Assembly (NCBI RefSeq): GCF_042682685.1 | Contig: NZ_JBHUHX010000004.1 | Location: 1 to 64,000 of the forward strand | Direction: 5' to 3' | DNA: 64,000 nt | From: Imhoffiella fuscus | Lineage (GTDB): Bacteria; Pseudomonadota; Gammaproteobacteria; Chromatiales; Chromatiaceae | Shown here: positions 1-9,030 of the stretch, in pieces | How the letters are laid out: every line of letters begins with the position of its first letter | Position numbering within the stretch: the first letter of the stretch is position 1 | Position numbers and translations under genes: made by a program | The notes under the pieces: model-generated | What the model saw: the letters and a program-made list of their open reading frames with translations, nothing else | Database searches by the model: none | What the model was told of the DNA's origin: nothing

Positions 1-1
1 C

Positions 2-190
2 TGCTCCAAAATATCTCAGGAAAAACAACGCACCATCGTACACTCAAAGTTCTGTGTAATGGGATGGGTTACTACCGCCTTGTGCAAGATCGGTCCTGAT
101 TATATGAAGTGGAGCCGCTATGATATTAATCGCACTGAGGTGATGCGTTGGCCCTATTCGTTCAAGCAAAAATATCTTTGCTCTTATTGA
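2..190 (+). CDS. possible 3' end of a gene cut by the window start
   Basis: The frame is open from the first bases to a TGA at 188-190 and gives about 62 residues rich in Lys, Tyr and Trp, ending in KQKYLCSY. It stops 16 bases before the next gene and shares its relatively low GC. An internal ATG at 59 could give a 43-residue protein instead. I recognise no domain. It may be the tail of a gene co-transcribed with the GIY-YIG gene, or chance open frame. Confidence 0.3.
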   Translation, partial: CSKISQEKQRTIVHSKFCVMGWVTTALCKIGPDYMKWSRYDINRTEVMRWPYSFKQKYLCSY

Positions 191-206
191 TTGTGGAGGG
201 GCTCCG

Positions 207-1478
207 GTGGCGATTCAACTCGAATGCATTAGTTTGATTATCCCTATATGGAAGATAGATCGGCATTATCCGGGAGGTTTTCGAACCCTCCTGACCGATA
301 AGAATTTAGAGTTCGGGAACGCGTTTTACCATGATGAGCACCTGTATCGTGAGGGTTCGATGGATCCAATGACCACGAATCTCCTGATCAGCCGCTGGGA
401 AACACTTGGGCTGGTGCCAATGAGAAGGCTAAAAGGGAAACCCTACTGGAATGACTTGTGTGTCGCCACCAGTGTCGATGGCCCCACCTATCCTTGTGAT
501 TGGCTCGAATACAATCGGGACGAAGGCACTGTCAGTTACAAACATGTGCTCGAGGTCGATCTTCTTCCCTACTATGTCTACGAGCTGCGTGACCCAAGGA
601 ATAATCGCACCTTCTATGTTGGGAAGGGAAAAAATGATCGAATCTTTCAACATCGACCTGCCAAACAGTCGGATAGCGACAATGACGATATGTTAAATTC
701 ACAAGAGGAAGCCCGGAAGCTAGCCCTCATCAGGGAAATACAGGATGAATGCCAGCGTGACTGCCATCGAGTCGTCATTGGGCGGTTCGAGACTGAAGCA
801 GAAGCCTTTGCTGTTGAAGCCTCACTGATCAAGTGGGTCTACGGCATCGAAAATCTCACGAACAGCGTCCACGGGCATCGTCACAAGAATATTCGAGATC
901 ATCGGCAGCAGAATGAGATGTTTGATCTCGAGGAAAAGAACCAATGTTATCCGAGCGAGCCGGGATTGGACGTGCCAAAGCGCGTCCCTGGCGAGCGCGA
1001 TATGTCTGGAAAATATACAGAAGAGCAGCGTCGAAAGATCGCCGAAAACGCGATCTTTGAGAAGCTGGAAGCCCTAAGGGATGAGCTATGCGAAGCGCCC
1101 GCCCTTTCAGATCTCTTGGTCTCGGCGCCTAACATGTCGACACCCCAGGATCCGTGCCTGATTGTCAGTGGTTTTCATCCAGAGGCCATTCGTTTGATGA
1201 TCAAGCTGCAGCTGACGGGCGATTATGTCCGGTTCAACCTGATACCAAAAAGCAGCAGGCAGAATGACATTGCCGCATTTAAGGCGGTGTTATCCGCTGA
1301 TGATAGGGGGTTATTCGAACTCAAGAATGGAAGTGCTTTTCGAGTCTATGGAAAGATGCTTGACTTGGAGATATCCTTGGACGGCAAAAAAAGAGGTGTT
1401 CAGCATGCCAACGTGAATGACATCGTCGCGATAATCGAATATCTTATTGACAAGCTGAATGGTTGTAGGCCCAACTGA
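207..1478 (+). CDS. GIY-YIG domain protein (LEM-3-like type), function unknown
   Basis: This 423-residue protein starts at GTG, with GGAGGG a few bases upstream. Residues about 122-215 form a GIY-YIG nuclease-like fold: the first strand reads YYVYELRDP and the second FYVGKGKNDRIFQH, with a later conserved E-A-x-x-x-E-A-x-L-I pattern. This arrangement resembles the LEM-3/endonuclease-like GIY-YIG subgroup rather than UvrC. The N-terminal 115 residues and the C-terminal 200 residues match nothing I know. Codon use is visibly less GC-rich than in the rest of the window, and debris of other genes follows immediately, so it is probably horizontally acquired. Nuclease activity is inferred from the fold only. 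Confidence 0.75.
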   Translation: MAIQLECISLIIPIWKIDRHYPGGFRTLLTDKNLEFGNAFYHDEHLYREGSMDPMTTNLLISRWETLGLVPMRRLKGKPYWNDLCVATSVDGPTYPCDWLEYNRDEGTVSYKHVLEVDLLPYYVYELRDPRNNRTFYVGKGKNDRIFQHRPAKQSDSDNDDMLNSQEEARKLALIREIQDECQRDCHRVVIGRFETEAEAFAVEASLIKWVYGIENLTNSVHGHRHKNIRDHRQQNEMFDLEEKNQCYPSEPGLDVPKRVPGERDMSGKYTEEQRRKIAENAIFEKLEALRDELCEAPALSDLLVSAPNMSTPQDPCLIVSGFHPEAIRLMIKLQLTGDYVRFNLIPKSSRQNDIAAFKAVLSADDRGLFELKNGSAFRVYGKMLDLEISLDGKKRGVQHANVNDIVAIIEYLIDKLNGCRPN

Positions 1479-1499
1479 GCGTCAATAATGGCGTAATTT

Positions 1500-1607
1500 G
1501 CTGTTGGTCCAGATCGTCGTGGGCCGGTGATGCAAATCCTGGCCAAGGTTTCGCCGCAGATTGAGGTCTATTCGATCGACGAGTGCCTTTTCGTGGGCCA
1601 TGTGCGC
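1500..1607 (+). pseudogene. umuC (Y-family DNA polymerase) fragment
   Basis: This frame encodes VMQILAKVSPQIEVYSIDEC, which matches the catalytic core of UmuC-type translesion polymerases, where the S-I-D-E motif carries the metal-binding acidic pair. A TAG follows after about 36 codons, and no further UmuC sequence is apparent on either side. It is therefore a short internal relic, not a gene. It sits between the GIY-YIG gene and another truncated gene on the opposite strand, marking a rearranged junction. Confidence 0.55.
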
Positions 1608-1673
1608 TAGCACCTCGCGTGCACGGAACAAAGGATAGCTCCGTCGAGGCAGATAATCACACGGGACGTAACA

Positions 1674-1829
1674 GTCGAGCACATCCCCGCCGATCGTCGT
1701 CAGTCCGTCACGGGGATCGAGCGTGCTGGGATCGCGCGCGAGCGCCGTGAGGGTGTGACCCTGCTCCAGTGCCTGGGCCAGGACCTGCTGGCCGGTGCCG
1801 CTGGTCGCGCCGAAGAGAGCGATCTGCAT
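1674..1829 (-). pseudogene. N-terminal fragment of an NAD(P)-binding (NmrA/SDR-like) protein
   Basis: From an ATG at 1829, preceded by GGGAG at good spacing, the frame reads MQIALFGATSGTGQQVLAQA and continues to GGDVLD. This is the Rossmann-fold start of the NAD(P)H-binding, NmrA-like family, with its glycine-rich G-x-x-x-x-G-x-x loop. After about 52 residues the similarity stops abruptly and the frame runs antisense into the umuC fragment. Family members are about 200 residues, so roughly three quarters are missing. The original start and ribosome site survive, so a short fusion peptide could still be made. Confidence 0.55.
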
Positions 1830-2116
1830 GGCGTTGTCTCCCGATCGTTGTCTGTCCAAGAAGCGACCTGACAGTGAGGGCGGCTCAGCCGGAAGGCGAG
1901 GGTGCCGATCCTGCGTCCAGGGCCCGATACCAGCCCACTTCCGCGACGCAGAGTTGCGCATGACAAGGTTGGGGCGCCGAGGTTAAACGCGAAGCTCGGG
2001 TGACCGACTGCCCTCGGCCGGGCTGGACGACTGAAGGTCGATGTCGTCGCGGCAGCCCGACCCGTATTGCTATGTGACTCGGTATTAGGCACACTGCTCG
2101 GGCTTAAATGAGCCTC

Positions 2117-2143
2117 GCCCCAGTGCGGGGCTTTTGCATTTTT
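2117..2143 (+). terminator. hairpin followed by T-rich stretch
   Basis: GCCCC (2117-2121) pairs with GGGGC (2127-2131), and the stem is followed by ttttgcattttt. It has the form of a Rho-independent terminator on the plus strand, but no plus-strand gene ends close by. It could end a short transcript or act as a leader element for ybiT about 60 bases downstream. Apart from this, nothing is seen between 1830 and 2201. Confidence 0.4.
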
Positions 2144-2201
2144 GGCCCTCCAACACTCATGGCGGCCGTTCTTACCTCCCAGCCTTTCGCGGAACCCTAC
2201 T

Positions 2202-3806
2202 TTGATCTCTACAGCCAACATCACCATGCAGTTCGGCGGCAAGCCGTTGTTCGAGAACGTCTCCGTCAAGTTCGGCGGCGGCAATTGCTACGGACTGATC
2301 GGTGCCAACGGCTCTGGGAAATCGACCCTGATGAAGATCCTGGGCGGCGATCTGGAGCCCACCGCAGGCAACGTCTCGGTCGATCCCGGCAAGCGGCTCG
2401 GCAAACTGCGCCAGGACCAGTTCGCCTATGAGAACCATACGGTGCTGGATACCGTCATCATGGGACACGACGAGCTGTGGCGGGTCAAGCAGGAACGCGA
2501 TCGCATCTATGCCCTGCCGGAGATGAGCGAAGAGGACGGCATGGAGGTCGCGCATCTGGAGGTACAGTTCGCCGAACTGGATGGCTACACCGCCGAATCG
2601 CGCGCGAGCGAGCTGCTGCTGGGACTGGCCATCCCGCTGGAGCAGCACGAAGGACCCATGAGCGCGGTCGCGCCGGGCTGGAAGCTGCGCGTGCTGCTCG
2701 CCCAGGCCCTGTTCGCCGATCCCGACATCCTGTTGCTTGACGAGCCCACCAACAATCTGGACATCCACACCATCCAGTGGCTGGAAGAGGTGTTGATCGC
2801 ACGCAACAGCACCATGATTATCATCTCGCACGATCGGCACTTCCTGAACAGCGTCTGCACCCACATGGCCGACCTCGACTACGGCGAGCTGCGTATCTAC
2901 CCCGGCAACTACGACGAGTACATGACCGCCTCCAGCCAGGCACGTCTGCGCCTGCAGGCGGACAACGCCAAGAAGAAGGCCCAGCTCGCCGAGCTGCAGA
3001 CCTTCGTCAGCCGCTTCTCCGCCAACGCTTCCAAATCCAAGCAGGCCACCTCCCGCAAGCGCCAGATGGAAAAGATCGTGCTGGAGGACATCAAGCCCTC
3101 CAGCCGGGTCAACCCCTTCATCCGCTTCGGTCAGGACAAGAAGCTCTATCGTCTGGCGCTGGAGGTCACGGGACTGGCCAAAGGGTACGACGGCACACCG
3201 CTGCTCAGCGGTCTCGACCTGACCGTCGAGGTCGGCGAGCGCGTCGCCATCATCGGCCCCAACGGCATCGGGAAGACCACACTGCTGCGCTGTCTGGCCG
3301 GCGACCTGACGCCCGACGACGGTACGGTCAAATGGTCCGAGAACAGCCAGTTGGGCTATTTTGCCCAGGACCATGCGGACGATTTCACCGAGAGCACCAC
3401 GCTCTACGACTGGATGGATCAATGGAAGCAGCCTGGCGACGACGAGCAGGTCATCCGAGGAACGCTGGGGCGCCTGCTGTTCTCCCAGGACGAGATCAAG
3501 AAACCGGTGAACGTGATTTCCGGTGGTGAGCAGGGCCGCATGCTGTTCGGCAAGCTGATGCTGCAAAAGCCCAACATCCTCCTGATGGACGAGCCCACTA
3601 ACCACCTGGACATGGAATCGATCGAGTCGCTCAACACGGCGCTGGAAGGCTATCCGGGCACCCTGATCTTCGTCAGTCACGACCGCGAGTTCGTCTCCTC
3701 GCTGGCGACCCGCATCATCGAGCTGACGCCCCAGGGCGTGATCAATTTCAGCGGCAACTACGAAGACTATCTGCAAAGCGGCATCGCGCCAGCCTCCGGC
3801 GTTTGA
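2202..3806 (+). CDS. ybiT: ABC-F family ATPase YbiT
   Basis: This soluble tandem ATPase of the ABC-F family has no membrane segments. YbiT-type proteins bind the ribosome E site and are linked to translation control. The first domain carries GANGSGKST (Walker A) and ILLLDEPTNNLD (Walker B), and the second GPNGIGKTT, the signature ISGGEQGRMLFGK and LLMDEPTNHLD. Between them is the charged ABC-F linker (about residues 240-310). Similarity to E. coli YbiT begins at the TTG at 2202, which I take as the start in place of an upstream in-frame ATG at 2142. That gives 534 residues, the usual length. A degenerate 72-bp copy of its 3' end lies at 30462-30533. Confidence 0.93.
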   Translation: MISTANITMQFGGKPLFENVSVKFGGGNCYGLIGANGSGKSTLMKILGGDLEPTAGNVSVDPGKRLGKLRQDQFAYENHTVLDTVIMGHDELWRVKQERDRIYALPEMSEEDGMEVAHLEVQFAELDGYTAESRASELLLGLAIPLEQHEGPMSAVAPGWKLRVLLAQALFADPDILLLDEPTNNLDIHTIQWLEEVLIARNSTMIIISHDRHFLNSVCTHMADLDYGELRIYPGNYDEYMTASSQARLRLQADNAKKKAQLAELQTFVSRFSANASKSKQATSRKRQMEKIVLEDIKPSSRVNPFIRFGQDKKLYRLALEVTGLAKGYDGTPLLSGLDLTVEVGERVAIIGPNGIGKTTLLRCLAGDLTPDDGTVKWSENSQLGYFAQDHADDFTESTTLYDWMDQWKQPGDDEQVIRGTLGRLLFSQDEIKKPVNVISGGEQGRMLFGKLMLQKPNILLMDEPTNHLDMESIESLNTALEGYPGTLIFVSHDREFVSSLATRIIELTPQGVINFSGNYEDYLQSGIAPASGV

Positions 3807-3850
3807 TCGACGTTCGGTGCGATGACGAGGATGATGTACTGTCATCAAGT

Positions 3851-3866
3851 ATCGACAATTGTCGAT
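3851..3866. promoter_or_regulatory. 16-bp perfect palindrome upstream of dabB, candidate operator
   Basis: ATCGACAATTGTCGAT is a perfect palindrome 94 bases before the dabB start. The same element with a different centre, ATCGATTTCTGTCGAT, lies upstream of cbbL at 28713-28728. Twelve of 16 positions agree, including both arms. A LysR regulator such as the CbbR encoded here is the natural candidate, although the arm spacing (ATC-N10-GAT) is one base wider than the classical T-N11-A form. No convincing promoter hexamers are seen between it and dabB. Confidence 0.5.
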
Positions 3867-3959
3867 CGTTCTGATCTCGAATATTGATTTTATTTGCGTC
3901 CTCCCGGCGTCTATGTTCAGTCCATCGCATCGTCAGAGACTGAGACCCAGGAGGCGCAG

Positions 3960-5567
3960 ATGTCGATCACCATCACCACGGCAGCGGCACTCGCCGCGCC
4001 CCTCGCACTTTGGCTTCCCGCCGCGCTCCCGAGCCATCTTGCCAACCGCTTCGGTCGACGCGTGCCGCCCCTGGCCAACAGTCTGGCCTGGCTTGCCTTC
4101 GCGCTGGCTGTGCTCGCGCTTCTGACCCACGGTTTCGGCCCTGCGGAATCACTGACACTCTTCAGCATCGATCTGCCGCTGGACATCGGCGCCTTCGCCA
4201 TCGGCGTCTACGTCAACGCGGTGACGGTCATCATGCTGACGCTGGTCTCGCTGGTGGGCGCGATCGTCTCTACCTATGCGCGCAACTATGTGGCGGGCGA
4301 CGCCAATGAGGGGCGCTTTCACAAGTGGCTGCTGATGACGCTGGCGGCGATCCTGACCCTGATTGTCGCCAGTAACCTGCTGATGTTCGCGCTGGCCTGG
4401 ATCGCCACTAGTCTCTGTCTGCATCGTCTGCTGCTGTTCTATCCGGAGCGGCCGGCTGCGCTGATCGCCGCGCACAAGAAGTTCGTCTTCAGCCGAATCG
4501 GGGATGCCAGTCTGCTGATCGCCGTGATCCTGATCGGTGCCACCCTCCATACCCTGGACTGGGCAGGCGTCGGGGCGGCCATGGAGTCCATCCAGGGTCC
4601 GCTGCCCGCCACCCTGCAATGGGCGGCCTGGCTGGTGGTGCTGAGCGCGGCCCTCAAGTGCGCCCAGTTCCCCTTCCATGGCTGGCTGATTCAGGTGATG
4701 GAGGCGCCGACCCCGGTCTCGGCCCTCTTGCATGCGGGCATCGTCAACGCAGGCGCCTTTCTGGTGATCCGCATGAGTCCGATCATGTCGGTGTCGGGGC
4801 CGGCGCTCACGGCCCTGGCGGTGGTCGGTCTGGTGACGCTGACGGTGGCCTCGCTGGTGATGCTGACGCAGACCAGCATCAAGGTCTCGCTGGCCTGGTC
4901 GACCTCGGCGCAGATGGGCTTCATGCTGCTGGAGGCCGGCCTGGGGCTCTACAGCCTGGCCTTGCTGCATCTGGTGGCCCATTCGCTCTACAAGGCGCAC
5001 GCCTTTCTCGCCGCCGGCAGCAGCGTGGACGCCTTCCGCGCGCCTGCGCTCCAGTTCGACGCGGCGGGACCGCAGCCCTGGCAGTGGTTGGTGGCCTTCC
5101 AGGGTGCCGTGCTGATGGCCTTGGTCGCCGGTTTCCTCTTTGGGGTGGATCCAACGCGCCAGCCGGCGCTCATCGTCACCGGCGCCATCGTCGCGATCGC
5201 GGTCGCCCAGCTCCTGCTCCAGGCGCTTGTGCTGGAAGACAGGGCTGCGCTTCTGCTGCGAGCGAGCGCTATCGGTGCCCTGGTCTGTCTCGGCTACTTC
5301 GGTCTGCATGCCGCCTTCGAGTCCGCTATTGCTGGGAGCGTGCGCCCCGTGCCGCTGCCTGGTGGGGCCTTGGATACGGCGCTGAGCCTGGCGATCGTCG
5401 CCGTCTTCATCGGCCTGATCCTGCTCCAGCATCTTTTCATGCGCCTCGCGGCACCGCTGCGCCAGGCCATCCAGGTCCACCTCTATAACGGTCTTTACGT
5501 GGACGTGGTGGTCACGCGTGTGATCACGCGTCTGTGGCCGATTCGCCGCGCGCCGGCCCTCGCCTGA
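3960..5567 (+). CDS. dabB: DabB, membrane subunit of the DAB inorganic carbon uptake complex
   Basis: This 535-residue polytopic membrane protein belongs to the proton-translocating antiporter family (NuoL/ND5-like). It is the partner of DabA and is thought to supply ion-gradient energy for CO2/bicarbonate accumulation. The transmembrane core includes the conserved Lys/His-bearing helices around AALKCAQFPFHGWL and EAPTPVSALLHAG, then LAWSTSAQMGF. The ATG at 3960 follows AGGAGG by five bases, so this start is preferred to the in-frame one at 3894. dabA follows after 13 bases. This is the first gene of an eleven-gene operon. Confidence 0.93.
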   Translation: MSITITTAAALAAPLALWLPAALPSHLANRFGRRVPPLANSLAWLAFALAVLALLTHGFGPAESLTLFSIDLPLDIGAFAIGVYVNAVTVIMLTLVSLVGAIVSTYARNYVAGDANEGRFHKWLLMTLAAILTLIVASNLLMFALAWIATSLCLHRLLLFYPERPAALIAAHKKFVFSRIGDASLLIAVILIGATLHTLDWAGVGAAMESIQGPLPATLQWAAWLVVLSAALKCAQFPFHGWLIQVMEAPTPVSALLHAGIVNAGAFLVIRMSPIMSVSGPALTALAVVGLVTLTVASLVMLTQTSIKVSLAWSTSAQMGFMLLEAGLGLYSLALLHLVAHSLYKAHAFLAAGSSVDAFRAPALQFDAAGPQPWQWLVAFQGAVLMALVAGFLFGVDPTRQPALIVTGAIVAIAVAQLLLQALVLEDRAALLLRASAIGALVCLGYFGLHAAFESAIAGSVRPVPLPGGALDTALSLAIVAVFIGLILLQHLFMRLAAPLRQAIQVHLYNGLYVDVVVTRVITRLWPIRRAPALA

Positions 5568-5580
5568 GGAGGATGACAGC

Positions 5581-8217
5581 ATGAACCTGACAGCACTCTC
5601 CAATCTTGCGCTGACGCCAGTCGAGGCGATGACCATGACGGAGGAGACAGAGGTGATCGACGCTTCCCACGAAATCGCGCCTTCATGGCTTGACGCGCAA
5701 ATCACGGCGGCCTGCGATCGCATCGCGCCGGTCTGGCCGCTCGATCGCTTCGTCGCCGTCAACCCTTTCCATGGATTGCGCCATGCGCCCTTCCAGGAGG
5801 CCGCCGCCATCATGCGTCGGGCGGCCGGCGCGCGCCTCTACATGTCCAGGGCCTATTACCGGGAACAGATCGAGGCCGGACGCATCGCGCCGGACGACCT
5901 GCGCCAAGCCGCCGCGCTCTGCGGCAGCCACCTCGAACCGGATGACATCGTGCGCGCAACGGCCAGCGAGGCGCATTCAGCCGGCGGTGTTCCGCTGCTG
6001 ACCGCCGTACTCGACGAGATGGATGCCGATCGCTGGTCGAGCTTCGTCGTCGACCGGATCAGCCATCACTGCGCGGCCTATTTCGACATGGGCCAGGCGA
6101 CCTGGAAGCAGCCCTGGCAGGGTCTGTCGCTCTACGCCTCCTGGCGGCGTTTCGCGGCGCTCGACTTCAGCACCACCATGATGGGGCAGGGCGGCATGCG
6201 CGCACGGGTGAAGGCCCTTCCGGAGAATCCGCGCGACTGCATCCGATCCGCCCTGACGCGCCTGGGCATCCCGAACGCCGCAGTCCTCGACTATCTGCAC
6301 GCGGCCCTGATGGATGTCGGCGGCTGGGCCGCCTGGACCCGGCTGCTGCGCTGGCAGGCGGAGCTCGCGGGTGCGAGCGACGCGACCATCGAGGAGCTGC
6401 TGGCGATCCGCCTGGCCTGGGATCTCCTGGTCTATGAACACAAGGCGAGGCCAGAGCTGACCCAGCGCTGGCGTGCGGTCTGCGCCGGGCTCGCCAAGGC
6501 TCCGGCTGTGCCCGAGCGTGACGGCCAGGCCGATGCCGGACCGACGACCGATTCGGGCATCGATCACCTGTTGCTGACCGCCCAGGAGTCGGCCTACCAG
6601 CGTCGGCTGATCGGTCAGTTGACCGCCGTCAGTGGAGATGGCCAGGGATCGCCGGCTCGGCCTGTGATGCAGGCCGCCTTCTGTATCGATGTGCGCTCCG
6701 AGGTCATGCGCCGGTCGCTGGAAACCGCCTGTCCGCAGGCCCAGACGCTGGGCTTCGCGGGCTTCTTCGGCGCGCCGATCGAGGTCGTGCCCCTGGGCGC
6801 GGGCCAGGCGAAACCCCATGTGCCGGTGCTGCTCAGTCCCGGTTATCGTGTCTGCAGCGAGATCCAGGGTGGCGACGGTGCACGAACCGTCCGGGCACTG
6901 AACACCCAGCGTCGGCGGATCGGCATCAGCAAGTCCTGGAAGGCGTTCAAGATGGGTGCCTCGTCCTGTTTCTCTTTCGTCGAGGCCGCCGGCATCTGGC
7001 TCTACGCCCCCAAGCTCATCGCTGACAGCCTGGGCTGGAGCCGACCCGTGCCGGCCCCGGACGATCTGCGACTGGATGCCGAGGCGGCGTCTCGGGTCGC
7101 TCCGAGCCTCGGCACGCCAGCCCATCACCGCTGTTGCGCCGCGCCCGAGACCACCCTGGGCATCCCGGAGGAGGACCGCCTTTCTTTGGCGGAGGGCATC
7201 CTGCGCGGCATGTCTCTGACCGAGGGGTTCGCGCGTCTGGTCCTGCTGGTCGGGCATGGCAGCACCAGCGTCAACAATCCCTACGCGGCCGGGCTCGATT
7301 GCGGCGCCTGCGGGGGGCAGACGGGCGAGGCCAGCGCCCGCGTCGTGGCCGCACTGCTCAATGAGCCGAGGGTGCGCCAGGGACTGGCCGAGCGCGGGAT
7401 CGACATCCCGGCGGACACCTGGTTCCTGCCCGGTCTGCATGACACCACGACCGACGATGTGCGGCTCTTCGACACCGCCATCCTGCCGCCGGACTACGCG
7501 GAGGAGCTGGCCGAGATCAGGAGCTGGCTCAAGGAGGCCGGGGCGCTGACCCGGATGCAGCGCGCTACGCTCCTGAGTCTCGGCGGGCGCAGCGGGCGCG
7601 GGCTGGAGACACGTATCCGTCGCCGTAGTCGCGACTGGTCGCAGGTCCGCCCTGAGTGGGGGCTGGCGGGCAACGCCGCCTTCATCGCCGCCCCGCGCGC
7701 CCGCACCCAGGGCATCGACCTTGGCGGACGCAGCTTCCTACATGATTACGACTGGCAAACCGATGCGGACTTCAAGACCCTGGAGCTGATCATGACCGCG
7801 CCTTTGGTGGTCGCGACCTGGATCAATCTGCAATACTACGGCTCCATGGTCGACAACCGCCGTTTCGGCAGCGGCAATAAGGTGCTCCATAATGTGGTCG
7901 GCGGCGCCATTGGCGTCTTGGAGGGCAACGCCGGCGACTTGCGCGTGGGACTGCCGCTGCAGTCGCTGCACGATGGCCAGCGCTGGATGCACGAGCCACT
8001 GCGCCTGAGCGCCTTTCTGCAGGCGCCCGAGGCGGCGATCGAGGACATCATCGCCCGCCATGAACTGGTCCGGCAGCTCTTGGATAACGGCTGGCTGCAC
8101 CTGTTCAGGCTCGGTGAGTCCGAGGCCGATATCGAGCGGCGTCTGCCTGGGCAGGGTTGGGTCGGCGCGCTACGAGGCGATCTTGTTTCGACGGATCACG
8201 AAGCTCCGGCTGCGTGA
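5581..8217 (+). CDS. dabA: DabA (UPF0753/DUF2309), carbonic-anhydrase-like subunit
   Basis: This 878-residue cytoplasmic protein is distantly related to beta-carbonic anhydrases. With DabB it forms the DAB dissolved-inorganic-carbon accumulation complex, proposed to hydrate CO2 vectorially at the membrane. The zinc/active-site residues described for DabA are all present: Cys368 and Asp370 in FCIDVRSE, His559 in VGHGS, and Cys574 in LDCGACGG. The length is slightly above the usual 800-850. A second in-frame ATG at 5632 (MTMTEETEVI) is an alternative start, but GAGGATGACAGC directly precedes 5581. It lies between dabB and an Mrp-type antiporter module on the same strand. Confidence 0.95.
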   Translation: MNLTALSNLALTPVEAMTMTEETEVIDASHEIAPSWLDAQITAACDRIAPVWPLDRFVAVNPFHGLRHAPFQEAAAIMRRAAGARLYMSRAYYREQIEAGRIAPDDLRQAAALCGSHLEPDDIVRATASEAHSAGGVPLLTAVLDEMDADRWSSFVVDRISHHCAAYFDMGQATWKQPWQGLSLYASWRRFAALDFSTTMMGQGGMRARVKALPENPRDCIRSALTRLGIPNAAVLDYLHAALMDVGGWAAWTRLLRWQAELAGASDATIEELLAIRLAWDLLVYEHKARPELTQRWRAVCAGLAKAPAVPERDGQADAGPTTDSGIDHLLLTAQESAYQRRLIGQLTAVSGDGQGSPARPVMQAAFCIDVRSEVMRRSLETACPQAQTLGFAGFFGAPIEVVPLGAGQAKPHVPVLLSPGYRVCSEIQGGDGARTVRALNTQRRRIGISKSWKAFKMGASSCFSFVEAAGIWLYAPKLIADSLGWSRPVPAPDDLRLDAEAASRVAPSLGTPAHHRCCAAPETTLGIPEEDRLSLAEGILRGMSLTEGFARLVLLVGHGSTSVNNPYAAGLDCGACGGQTGEASARVVAALLNEPRVRQGLAERGIDIPADTWFLPGLHDTTTDDVRLFDTAILPPDYAEELAEIRSWLKEAGALTRMQRATLLSLGGRSGRGLETRIRRRSRDWSQVRPEWGLAGNAAFIAAPRARTQGIDLGGRSFLHDYDWQTDADFKTLELIMTAPLVVATWINLQYYGSMVDNRRFGSGNKVLHNVVGGAIGVLEGNAGDLRVGLPLQSLHDGQRWMHEPLRLSAFLQAPEAAIEDIIARHELVRQLLDNGWLHLFRLGESEADIERRLPGQGWVGALRGDLVSTDHEAPAA

Positions 8218-8225
8218 TCCGAGCG

Positions 8226-8771
8226 ATGCAGCAAACGCTGCGTTACCGATGTGACGACCCAGAATCGATCATTGAGGATCTTGAACGACGCATGGATTTC
8301 GCCATCAGGTTTTTCGTGTTCTTCGGATTTTGGACGATCCTCGCCGGTTGGGATCCGTCTTCCTGGGTCATCGGTCTTCCCGCCGTACTCTTCGCGAGCT
8401 GGGTTTATGGTCGCCTGGCACGGGATTCGGCGCGTCCAGGTATCGGTCAGATCCTGGCGTTCCTGCCCTTCTTCCTGCGCGAATCCTTCCGTGGCGGGGC
8501 GGATGTGGCGCGGCGGATTCTGCGTCCGCGTATGCGCATCGCGCCGGGTTTTCAGACCTATCGGATGCGCCTGTCGCAACCTGCGGCGCGCGTGCTGTTC
8601 CTCGACTGCATCAGCCTGCTGCCGGGATCCTTGAGTGCCGACCGGCACCAGGATGTCATCCAGGTGCATCTGCTGGATGCGAGCCTGGATGTGACGCCCG
8701 AGCTGGCCGACCTGGAGCGCCGCGTCGCGGCCATCTTCGGCGAGCACCTGGAGCCGCCTGCGCATGTCTGA
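8226..8771 (+). CDS. mrpE: MrpE/MnhE-like antiporter subunit
   Basis: This 181-residue protein of the MrpE/MnhE/MbhA family is a small membrane subunit of multisubunit cation/proton antiporters. Two or three hydrophobic segments (from about MDFAIRFFVFFGFWTILAGW) precede a soluble C-terminal domain containing LFLDCISLLPGSL and DVIQVHLLD, the family hallmark. The first ATG after dabA is at 8226. The family-like sequence begins at the ATG at 8292, which would give 159 residues, and neither has a strong ribosome site. It overlaps mrpF by eight bases. Confidence 0.82.
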   Translation: MQQTLRYRCDDPESIIEDLERRMDFAIRFFVFFGFWTILAGWDPSSWVIGLPAVLFASWVYGRLARDSARPGIGQILAFLPFFLRESFRGGADVARRILRPRMRIAPGFQTYRMRLSQPAARVLFLDCISLLPGSLSADRHQDVIQVHLLDASLDVTPELADLERRVAAIFGEHLEPPAHV

Positions 8772-9030
8772 TTTCTTCGTCGCAATCGCCCTGGTACTCC
8801 TGCTCAGCATGACCGCCGGTCTGGTCCGGGTGGTTGTGGGGCCGACGCCCGCCGATCGCATGATGGGCGCTCAGCTCCTGGGGACGACCGGCATCGCGGT
8901 GCTGCTCTTGCTGGGACGCGCCTTCGCGATGCCGGCCCTGGCCGATGTGGCCCTGATCTTCGCGCTGCTGGCCGCCGTTGCCGTCTCCGCCTTCACCCGG
9001 CGTCGATTGGATCGGGAGCCTGACGCATGA
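8764..9030 (+). CDS. mrpF: MrpF/MnhF-like antiporter subunit
   Basis: This 88-residue protein with three predicted transmembrane helices has the MrpF signature VGPTPADRMMGAQLLGT after the first helix, and DVALIFALLAAVAVSAFTRR at the end. In Mrp and Mbh complexes this subunit packs with MrpG and MrpC in the hydrophobic module. Its ATG lies inside the end of mrpE and its stop overlaps the mrpG start by four bases, so translation is probably coupled. Confidence 0.88.
   Translation: MSDFFVAIALVLLLSMTAGLVRVVVGPTPADRMMGAQLLGTTGIAVLLLLGRAFAMPALADVALIFALLAAVAVSAFTRRRLDREPDA

Noticed and set aside
2172..3848. 558-codon open frame antisense to ybiT
   Set aside because: It mirrors ybiT on the other strand, has composition typical of GC-rich antisense frames (rich in Leu, Gln, Val, Arg), no domain, and no ribosome site.
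4149..5813. 554-codon open frame antisense to dabB
   Set aside because: Arg/Gln/His-rich antisense shadow of a strongly biased membrane-protein gene; no recognisable domain.
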